Of a stretch of DNA of 64,000 nt, positions 56,570 through 64,000 are shown piece by piece. Position numbers and translations under genes: made by a program. The notes under the pieces were generated by a model that was given only the letters and a program-made list of their open reading frames with translations, searched no databases and was not told where the DNA came from. Source of the DNA: Mesorhabditis belari (taxonomy: Eukaryota; Nematoda; Chromadorea; Rhabditida; Rhabditidae); assembly GCA_958450365.1 (NCBI GenBank), contig CAUEEP010000754.1:962001-1026000 (forward strand). Reading direction: 5' to 3'. Each line of letters starts with the position of its first letter. Position 1 is the first letter of the stretch.

Positions 56570-57090
56570 GGGGAATGTAGGGGTAGGGCTAGGTGGGGGT
56601 AGGCTGGGTAGGGGTAGGGCTAGGTGGGGGTAGGCTGGGTAGGGGTAGGGCTAGGTGGGGGTAGGCTGGGTAGGGGTAGGGCTAGGGTGGGGGGTAGGCT
56701 GGGTAGGGGTAGGGCTAGGTGGGGGTAGGCTGGGTAGGGGTAGGGTTAGGTGGGGGTAAGGCTAGGTGGGGGTAGGCTGGGTAGGGGTAGGGCAGGTGGG
56801 GGTAGGGCTAGGTAGGGTAAGGCTGGGTGGGGGTAGACTGGGTGGGGGTAGGCTGGGTAGGGGTAGGGCTAGGTGGGGGTAGGGCTAGGTGGGGCTAGGC
56901 TGGGTAGGGGTAGGGCTAGGTGGGGCTAGGCTGGGTGGGGGTAGGGCTAGGTGGGGGTAGGCTGGGTAGGGGTAGGGCTAGGTGGGGGTAGGGCTAGGTA
57001 GGGTAAGGCTGGGTGGGGGTAGGGCTAGGTGGGGGTAGGCTGGGTGCGGTGCAAAAATTGTGCAGGGTTAAGGTTAGGGTAGGGGTAGGG
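56570..57090. repeat. G-rich ~31-bp minisatellite with G-quadruplex potential
   Basis: Copies built from GGTGGGGGTAGGCTGGGTA and GGGGTAGGGCTA. The plus strand has dozens of GGG/GGGG runs separated by 1-4 bases, well above what is needed for G-quadruplexes. It ends in GGGTTAAGGTTAGGGTAGGG. It lies about 600 bp upstream of the MAP3K start. Not a telomere: TTAGGC arrays are absent. Confidence 0.93.
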
Positions 57091-57718
57091 GTGGAGGGAA
57101 AAGAGAAACGGGGGGAGTGGATTGATTGGCTGCCCTTCTCCTTTCTCCCACAGCTGTCCCATTCATTTCTTTTCCATTTCTTTTCCACTTCTTTTCCATT
57201 TCTTTTCTCTGCGTCTTTCCCCCGCAATCTACATACAAAATATAAACTCTGAAATGCGTTTTTTCCCCTAAAACCTCTAGAGTCTATCTGTAAACGTAGT
57301 TATCTAATCTTAAGTTAGTTTCTAATCTTAAGCTATCGAATCCAGTACAGCTTTTGATTTTGTATTGAATCTGTTATTCAATTTCTTGATTTGATTTCTT
57401 GTACTAAGCCTAAGCCTAAGCTTAAGCCCTATTTTTTCGAATTCCTGCAGATTCTTAGATCCAATCCAATCAATTCCAGGATTCAACCGATCAACCTCAA
57501 CTGATCATTTCCATTTTCCGCCTTATTATGCCATTTCCATTATTGTTAAGGTCTCGCCTATAACGGCTATAAAGGTAAGCTTTTGATAGCTTTAATAAGC
57601 TGAAAGCTAAAAGCTGAAGGCTGAAGGCTAAAAGCTGAAAGCTAAAAATACCTTTACTTAAGCTGCAATTATCAATGTCAATAAAATATCAATCAAAAGC
57701 AATCAATTCCAGAATCTG

Positions 57719-60700
57719 ATGGAGGTGCAAGCGGGTGGGAGTGAGCGAAAAGAAGTGGTTGATGATCTCGTGAAACAATTGAAAGCATTGGGTAGAGTGA
57801 GAGGAAGTAAAAAGGGGAAAGCTGAAGGAAAAGGAGATGAGGAGACGAGAAGGGAGCTCACGATCAAGATGAGACACAAGAATACGCTTACAAAGGTAAG
57901 GAATTGAGTAAAAGAGGACAAGGGTTAAGGATTTTTTTGAAGGGATGTTTAAAAGCTGGGCTGGGCTGGCTGGCTAACTAGCTGGGCTGGGCTAACTAGC
58001 TGGGCTGGGCTGGCTAGCTGGGCTGGCTAGCTAGCTAGCTGGGCTGGGCTGGCTAGCTGGGCTGGCTGGCTGGCTAGCTAGCTGGGCTGGGCTGGCTAGC
58101 TGGGCTGGGCTGGCTAGCTGGGCTGGGCTGGCTAGCTAGCTGGGCTGGCTAGCTGGGCTGGCTAGCTAGCTGGCTAGCTAGCTGGGCTGGCTAGCTAGCT
58201 GATCAAACTGATCAAACTTTAGATTGCTTTGCCGCGAAATGAAAACGGGACGGTCGACTGGAATGATTTGGACAACTATCTACAAAGGGAATACAGAAGA
58301 CGAATGAATATGTACTATACCTATGTAAGCTTACCGTAACTACTGTAGTCTCTAAAGCTTTAGCATGGCAGCAACATCATGGTAGCAATCCGTGATCAAA
58401 AAGAGTTAGATACAGCGGTTCAGGTGGGAAGAATGTCGAAATTTAAGAAATATCGATTTAAAAGCTCGTCCATCTGTCTTTCTCAGCCGTCTTTAACTCA
58501 AAGATAGCTCAAATTTTTAAATATAAGATAGTTATGGCATTTATAATCAAAAAGAGAAAAAATAGGCAAAAAATCGAGATCAAGGGGCAGGATAGGGGAT
58601 CGAACCCGGATCTTGTGAGTTGTAGCCGAGCCCCTTGCCGACTGCGCCATGACGGCCATGAAGCCCCAGCGAAAAAAAGCCAGAAGACTCGAGCAAGCCG
58701 GCTTGTGACTAGCGAGTTGCCGGGGCGCGACTTTACTGGCTATTTTTTTCAGCCCATCACCTAGTCGCCGTGGCGCAGTCGGTAGCAGGCTTCACTACAG
58801 CCCACAAGATCCGGGTTCGACCCACCGCACTGCCATTCAATCTTATTTTTTTGATTTTAAAACATTTCATCAATTTATCTATTCAATTCTCCTAGATGGT
58901 GGATCGAAGTGGGCAACGAAATTTGTACATAATCCTTTCAATGCACGAGAGCTCAACATCTTCCTCGTCTTCTTCATTGTTACCAGATGAATCAGGCACA
59001 TACACGTTAAGGGTTTGTAAATTCAGTGCACCAGAAAGGGTGTGTTGTCGAGCACAAAGTACAAGGTGGTTAATTTTTAGGTGGTTGAGGTTCCGTATAC
59101 AAATAACACACCAGAGCCGGTGGTTTCCTCGCGAATGCTGAGTGCGGACAGTGCGGACAGTGGATCGGTCTTCATTTATGCCGGCAAGTTATTCTTAGCC
59201 GTCATGGCCGACTGGTTAAGAGCCTCTCTCAGTCTAGAGCTTTCCCAAGAGGTCAAGGGTTCCATTCCTGCTAGATTTTTCGTTCTTCTCATTTCTATCT
59301 TTTAAGGCTTAGAGATTATGCTTTTGTATTGTTTTTTTATTATTAAAAAGTATCTAATTAAGCTAAAATTCAGTCTAAAAAGTGCCTAAAAAGCTTAAAT
59401 TAAATAAAAAAACGATCTATTTAAGGTTAACATTTAGAGCAGTGCGACAAGTGCTCAACCGTCTTTGCCAGTGAATTGGAGGAAAGGACGCTGCTTGGGG
59501 AGAGGAGCTTTTGGAGAGGTCAGCTTTGAAGATCTCTACAGATAAGGCTCTATAAACTAGGCCTAGGGTTACTGTAGTGATAGATACAGTCTGTGCTAGG
59601 GTTACTGTAGTGATTGGCTACAATCTGTGCTAGGATTACTGTAGCAAAGATACAGAATGAACTCTAGACAAGTTATAGGTACGATGAGATCAACCGGATA
59701 CTGTAGGCTAGAGTTTTTCTTCAAAAAGATCCTGCAGCTTGTACTGTAGCTAGTGCTGTAGCTAGTGCTGTAGCTAGTACTGTAGCTTGTACTGTAGCTT
59801 GTACTGTAGCTTGTACTGTAGCTAGCTAAAGCCTAAGATCGAAATTTGCATTCAAGGTTTGCATCGCCTACGATGTCGATTTGTCGCGAGAGGTCGTCTT
59901 CAAGCATATCGTCATTTCGCCGGATGAGACAACACGCAGAGATCTGCACACGCTTGAGACTGATGTTGTACGATTGGCACAAATACGGTACAGACTGAAG
60001 CTGTAAAACGGAAGCTGTAAAACACGTACTGTAAGGAAATAAAGCCGACTGTCGATTAAAAAATCAAAAAACTCGCGGCACTGGGGATCGAACCCGGGTC
60101 TTGTGGGTTGTAGACGAGCGCCTTGCCGACTGCGCCACGGTCACCCAAACGCCGGAGCAGAAAAATCAGGCTTTAGCTGGTCGGGACGAGAAAAATCTAT
60201 GACCGATCGGGATTCGACTCTCGGACCGGTTAAAAGCTGTTTTTCTCGCCGGCCTTTTCAAGTCGACGTGGCTCAATCGGTAGCATGCTGGTCTGCAACC
60301 CACAGCTCCCGGGTTCGATCCCTCGTACCGCTTTTTTTTTGATTTCTTTCTCAATTGGTAATAAATAAGGTAAATACTGTATAATAATTGCGTTTAAAAG
60401 CTATCCAACAAATTTAGGCACGTCCGACTTGTGCAATATCTCGGCGTCTCAATAATCCCAACTGATATCATGATTTTTATGGAATACATGGCTGGCGGTT
60501 CGGTAAAGGTGGGGGAATGTTGAAGATTTGAATTTAGTTAAATGGTGGTAGAAACTACCGTAATCTTGGGACTTTAAAAGCTTTAGGATCTTCTAAACCA
60601 GTATGGGAAACTGGCGGAGAAAGTCGCCGAAAGATACACGAAACAAGTGCTTGAAGGGCTGCAATTCTTGCACGAAGAGCTCATCGCTCATCGGGATATC

Positions 60701-62630
60701 AAAGTGAGTGGAATAGGGTGGATACTAGGATACAGTAACCCTTACAGCAGCTACAGTAGCTACAGTAGCCTCTACAGCAGCTACAGTAGCTACAGTAGCC
60801 TCTACAGCAGCTACAGCAACCCTTACAGCAGCTACAGTGACCCTTACAGCAGCTACAGTAGCTACAGTAACTCCTACAACAGCTACAGTAGCTACAGTAA
60901 CCCTTACAGCAGCTACAGTAACCTGTAAGCTTTATAGAACCAATCCTAACCTCTACAGTATCCTCTAATGAAGCTCTACAGTAATCTCTATCCTCTACAG
61001 TAATCCTTATCCCCTACAGTACCCTCTATCGAAGCTCTACAGTAACCCTAAAGCTCTATAAAAGCTCTACAGTAACCCTAAAGCTCTATAAAAGCTCTAC
61101 AGTAACCCTAAAGCTCTATAAAAGCTCTCCCTTCCAGAGTGCAAACATTCTCCGTGATCTCTACGGTAACGTAAAAATCGGAGACTTTGGATCAGCCAAA
61201 CAATTGCAAGTAAGTTCTAGTAGCTAGCTACTAAGCTAGCTAGCTTCTAGTACCTCATTTAGCTAACCCTTTAGGCTCTAGCTACTCAACGAGGTTCTTG
61301 CGGCGGTACACCGCATTACTTGGCTCCTGAGGTGGTGCTCGGGCAAAGAGAGTCAGTTTTTCAAAAGCCGTTCTTTATCATTCTTTATCAGTGCGAGTGG
61401 ATTCTCCCATAAAAATCTTATAGAGCCGGTCGTCGAGCGGATATTTGGAGTATGGGAGTGACACTGGTGGAGATGTTGACTGGCAAAGTACCGTATCGGG
61501 TTCGTTGGAGAAAGAGGACTTAAGAGGATTTAAGGATTTAAGGAACTGCCCGACATCGAGGCAACGCTAAAGATCGCTTTCGAGGAGCCACAGTGTCAAT
61601 TGCCGGAGAAGGTTTGGAGTCTTGGGTACTGTAAATGATGAGGGGTACAGTAGGAAGGGAAAGGGGTACTGTAGGGAGGGAGAGGGGTACTGTAGGAAGG
61701 GAAAGGGTAGTGTAGGAAGGGAAAGGGGTACTGTAGGGAGGGAAAGGGTAGTGTAGGAAGGGAAAGGGTAGTGTAGGAAGGGAAAGGGGTACAGTAGGAA
61801 GGGAGAGGGGTACTGTAGGAAGGGAAAGGGGTACTGTAAGAAGGGAAAGGGTACTGTAGCTGAAAAAATCCTGAAAAATGGAGTATTCCATTCTTACAGG
61901 ACGTAGGAGTCGATCTACAGTACGTAGGAGTCCTACAGTACCCTATTCCATTTCTGTAGTACGTAGGAATGGACCTAGAGTACCCAATTCCATTTCTACA
62001 GTACAGAGAATTGAAATAGGGTACTGTAGTGGATTGAAATGGAATATTCCATTGCTATAGTACGTAGAAGTCGACCTACAGTACTCTACAGACCTACAGT
62101 ACACTTCTGCAGTACGTAAGGATGAAATAGGGTACTGTAGCTGATTGAAATGGAATATTCTATTGCTATAGTACGTAGGAGTCGATCTACAGTACCCCAT
62201 TCCATTCCTACAGTACCCAAATCCGTCCCGACAGTACAGAGGATTGAAATTTCCTACAGTACGTAGGAATCGGCCTAGAGTACCCTATTCCATTTCTACA
62301 GTACTCTAGGTCCATTCCTACAGTACAGAGGAATGAAATAGGGTACTGTAGCTGGAGCTGAGCTGAAGACAAGGCTAAAAAGGCGTACGGTAACTATAGA
62401 AGAGAGCTGTAGAGGAGAGCTGTAGAGGAGAGCTGAAGAGCTATAGAAGCTGTAGAAGAGAGCTGTAGAGCTATAGAAGCTATAGAAGAACTGAAGAGCT
62501 ATAGAAGACAAATATCTAGATAAACGAGAGCCTACAAACTCTGACAAGAAGTATGATGACAAAAAGTTATGAGGATCGTCCCACCGCTCGTCAACTTCTC
62601 GAAACAACCAAATGGAATCTTACCGACTAG
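57719..62630 (+). CDS. PB1-domain MAP kinase kinase kinase (MEKK2/3 type)
   Basis: Fourteen exons: 57719-57895, 58223-58324, 58364-58423, 58896-59012, 59081 to about 59187, about 59438-59518, 59857-59987, 60418-60508, 60587-60703, 61138-61209, 61275-61351, 61424-61499, 61543-61611, 62520-62630. N-terminal PB1 domain: LTIKMRHKNTLTKIALPR through DQKELDTAVQMVDRSGQRNL and YIILSM. Ser-rich linker. Kinase: NWRKGRCLGRGAFGEV (Gly loop), EVVFKHIVISPDE (Lys), FMEYMAGGSVKDLLNQYG, YTKQVLEGLQFLHEELIA, HRDIKSANILRD, GDFGSAK, GTPHYLAPEVVLG, ADIWSMGVTLVEMLTGKVPY and ending YEDRPTARQLLETTKWN. Matches human MEKK2/3 block for block. It phosphorylates MAP2Ks through PB1-mediated scaffolding (family knowledge). 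Junction 5/6 is the one weak splice (GTTATT or a GC donor). Introns hold six tandem repeats and three tRNA-like units. The ATG lies six bases after a TTCCAG acceptor. Confidence 0.9.
57950..58205. repeat. GCTGGGCTGGCTAGCTAG tandem repeat in MAP3K intron 1
   Basis: Irregular 4-, 9- and 13-bp mixing of GGCT, GGGCT and AGCTAGCT. Strong local palindromes. Confidence 0.95.
58545..58858. mobile_element. Divergent tRNA-like inverted-repeat element, copy 5 (MAP3K intron 3)
   Basis: Minus half: CCGGGTTCGATCCCC with A box TGGCGCAGTCGGCAAGG (58590-58655). Plus half: TGGCGCAGTCGGTAGCAGG (from about 58770) and CCGGGTTCGACCC (58812-58824). Both halves share CTACA followed by ACAAGATCCGGGTTCGA. Outer ends: ATCAAAAAGAGAAAAAATAG, and TTTTTTTGATTTTAAAAC. 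Confidence 0.75.
59205..59285 (+). tRNA. tRNA-like sequence (class II-like), solo, in MAP3K intron
   Basis: A box TGGCCGACTGGTTAAGAG, a long variable region, B box GGGTTCCATTCC, then TTTTTC. The B box deviates from GGTTCGA at one conserved base, so transcription is uncertain. Confidence 0.35.
59690..59830. repeat. TACTGTAGCTTG tandem repeat in MAP3K intron
   Basis: Seven or eight copies of GTACTGTAGCTA/TT before the acceptor of the kinase exon at 59857. Confidence 0.85.
60057..60347. mobile_element. Divergent tRNA-like inverted-repeat element, copy 6 (MAP3K intron 7)
   Basis: Minus half: CCCGGGTTCGATCCCCAGTG with TGGCGCAGTCGGCAAGGCG (60085-60150). Plus half: TGGCTCAATCGGTAGCATG (from about 60270) and CCCGGGTTCGATCCC (60308-60322). 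Outer ends are AAAAAATCAAAAAACTCGCG and CGCTTTTTTTTTTGATTTC. Core: GTCGGGACGAGAAAAATC, and CTGTTTTTCTCGCCGGCC inverted to it. Confidence 0.78.
60725..61130. repeat. CTACAGTAGCTACAG / AGCTCTACAGTAACCCTAA arrays in MAP3K intron
   Basis: The first part is CTACAGCAGCTACAGTA-type (SYSSYSS ORF artefact); the second is three 36-bp units with AAAGCTCTATAAAAGC. It fills intron 9 up to the exon at 61138. Confidence 0.92.
61625..62510. repeat. GGGTACTGTAGGAAGGGAAA array, then diverged TACAGTACGTAGGA repeats, then AGAGAGCTGTAG units
   Basis: Three successive repeat types fill the 0.9-kb last intron of the MAP3K gene. The middle one alternates TACAGTACGTAGGA with GAATTGAAATAGGGTACTG and its inverse. Confidence 0.88.
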
Positions 62631-62654
62631 GATTTAAACTCAAATCTCTACCTC

Positions 62655-62704
62655 TATCAACAAAAACTTTCTTTCAACCTCTTCTTCCTCTTCTTCTTCC
62701 TCTC

Positions 62705-62738
<34 letters not shown>

Positions 62739-62790
62739 CTCTTCCTCTTCTTCCTCTTCTTCCTCTTCTTCTTTCTCTTTTAGGTTTTCA
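62655..62790. repeat. CTTCTTCCT pyrimidine tract in MAP3K 3' region
   Basis: Just after the MAP3K stop. AATAAATATATT at about 62890 is a candidate polyadenylation signal. Confidence 0.8.
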
Positions 62791-63036
62791 ATTCAAATCT
62801 TATTTTACGGGTTTATTTTTAATTATAATTTCTTTTTAATTTCTTTTTAATTTCTTTGAGATTTACTTTTTATTTGATGATTTTTATTGAAATAAATATA
62901 TTAAAAACAATAAAAATAATGATTTAAAGTAGAAATCTTTAAGTTTTTATCTTTAAAAATGTACTTTAAAATGATTAAATTGATTTGTGCCTTAAAAAAA
63001 GTACACTTTTATACAAGTACTTTTCTATAGAACAGT

Positions 63037-63092
63037 ATGCTTGGCTCGATACGGGACACGCTGTTGACGGTGCAGAATGAATTGTCAAATGG
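63037..63092 (+). CDS. Probable first exon of a further gene
   Basis: A TTCTATAG acceptor at 63030, then AACAGT and ATG CTT GGC; the frame reads MLGSIRDTLLTVQNELSNG and stops at a GTGAGT donor (63093). The acceptor-ATG spacing equals that of the other genes here. The next exon is not clear: a TCTAG acceptor near 63480 followed by SLSVSKECSKLIRD is possible, but stops soon. The product is not recognised. Confidence 0.4.
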
Positions 63093-63189
63093 GTGAGTTC
63101 GGAGAGATCCTTGATTCTTGATCCTTGATTTTTGATTCTTCAAGATTTTTATAGACAAAGAACAATGGAAAGCAATTCAAATCTGTTTT

Positions 63190-63725
63190 TAAAGCTTATG
63201 AAGTGAGGAGTTGAGAAATAGAAGGAAAGAGAAGGAAAGAGAAAGAGATAGAAAGAAATAGAAAGAAGTTTTCCTCTATCCAACAAGAAAAGCCTAAGGG
63301 CCTAGTCAAAGCCACAAGCCTAGTCAAAGCCTGGCCTGGTCAAAGCCTGACCTGGTCAAAGCCTGGCCTGGTCAAAGCCTGGCCTGGTCAAAGCCTGGCC
63401 TGGTCAAAGCACAAGTCACACAATAGCTTCATCTCTTCAAACTTTTCCAAAAGTTCTTTCCCTTCTTTGTCCACCTCTAGATCACTTTCTGTTTCCAAGG
63501 AGTGCTCAAAATTGATCCGAGATCCATATCTGGCCTTCTATTTCTTTATCTTTTCTTTATGAGCTTTAAAAAAGGGTTAAAAAGGCTAAAAAAGGGCTAA
63601 AAAAGGGCTAAAAATGACTAAAAAGGGACTAAAAATGACTAAAAATGACTAAAAAGGCTAAAAAAGGACCAAAAATGACTAGAAAAAGACTAAAAGTGAC
63701 CAAAAAGCCTAAAAAAGCTTAGTTT
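63190..63725. repeat. Simple repeats (GAAAGAGA; GGTCAAAGCCTGGCCT; CTAAAAAGGG)
   Basis: Three arrays at about 63200-63270, 63295-63412 (16-mer, seven copies) and 63565-63720 (about 10-mer). Beyond 63725 only AT-rich sequence and a GCTTGCTTTGTTTACAAGCTGG-type repeat at the edge are seen. Confidence 0.85.
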
Positions 63726-64000
63726 TTCATAAAAACCTTTTAGCATAGAGACAATTGGAGAGAATTTCGATGAATTTTACGTGTCTCTTTGGCGTCGAAT
63801 CAATCAAAAGCAAGAGTACAGCTATTTACGAAAATTTACACTCAAAAATACTCAAACTTTTACGAAATTTTCGCACAAAATTTTCTTGCCTTTTTAAGTT
63901 TCATTCAAAAATTTGCATAAATTTGCATAGACTAAGAGCTTGCGTGTAAGCTCGCTTTGTTTACAAGCTGGCTTCAAGCTGGCTTTGTTTACAAGCTGGC

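Noticed and set aside
56570..57090. Telomere or telomere-associated repeat
   Set aside because: Units are 31 bp and the nematode TTAGGC repeat is absent; only an isolated GGTTAGGG occurs.
58545..60347. Annotating each tRNA-like half as a functional tRNA gene
   Set aside because: A and B boxes are good, but acceptor and anticodon stems pair poorly and triplets vary; treated as parts of mobile elements.
63755..63949. Plus ORF of 64 codons at the right edge
   Set aside because: AT-rich, no acceptor or similarity; may be intron of the gene starting at 63037.
1..64000. CRISPR array, operons of bacterial type, rRNA genes
   Set aside because: Tandem repeats have no spacer structure; genes are intron-rich and eukaryotic; no rRNA-like sequence seen.

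Overview
The window is eukaryotic and looks like a repeat-rich genome of a chromadorean nematode. Genes are split into many short exons. Most introns begin GTAAGT/GTGAGT-like and end TTTTAG/TTTCAG. Almost every gene start I could resolve has a splice acceptor 0-20 bases before its ATG, as expected for spliced-leader trans-splicing. Palindromic and tandem repeats (TACTGTAG-type motifs, 10-30 bp minisatellites) fill introns and intergenic space. Species cannot be named from this alone.

I assembled the genes exon by exon, checking reading phase across most junctions. (1) 480-621 (+): last exon of a small heat-shock protein. (2) 2914-6854 (+): four-TM claudin-superfamily/Clc-like protein. (3) 11417-16859 (-): dual-specificity phosphatase with an HCVAGVSRSAS active site. 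(4) 24038-28880 (-): NFX1/shuttle-craft homologue (PAM2, RING, NFX1 zinc fingers, R3H). (5) 30484-32690 (+): RAD9, the 9-1-1 clamp subunit, with an apparent one-base frameshift. (6) 33264-36212 (+): AP-2 transcription factor. (7) 36499-38251 (-): four-TM protein of unknown function. (8) 47484-50574 (-): chondroitin synthase (sqv-5/CHSY-like). (9) 57719-62630 (+): PB1-domain MAP3K of the MEKK2/3 type. (10) 63037-63092 (+): probable first exon of another gene running off the right edge or unresolved. nfx-1 and rad9 are divergent, and rad9 and AP-2 are in tandem.

The rest is dominated by mobile and satellite DNA. The most unusual class is a set of six ~270-310 bp elements made of two tRNA-like sequences (Pol III A box and B box each) in head-to-head divergent orientation around a short core. 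Four of the six sit inside introns of the phosphatase and MAP3K genes. Other items are solo tRNA-like halves, one SINE with a tRNA-like head, several foldback/MITE elements (5.9-6.4, 8.0-9.6, 14.0-14.6, 29.7-30.4, 38.9-39.1, 39.8-40.5, 44.7-44.9, 46.2-46.7 and 52.5-53.2 kb), a family of ~0.7 kb elements built of ~100 bp tandem units (18.6-19.3, 22.3-23.1 and 43.2-43.9 kb, with detached ends at 15.0 and 40.5 kb), an RTE-like reverse transcriptase relic and a helix-turn-helix fragment.

Gene cooperation: there is no pathway cluster. RAD9 acts in the DNA-damage checkpoint, NFX1 in RNA/transcription control, AP-2 in developmental transcription, the MAP3K and phosphatase in kinase signalling, and chondroitin synthase in the Golgi. 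Element boundaries marked as approximate are judged by eye.
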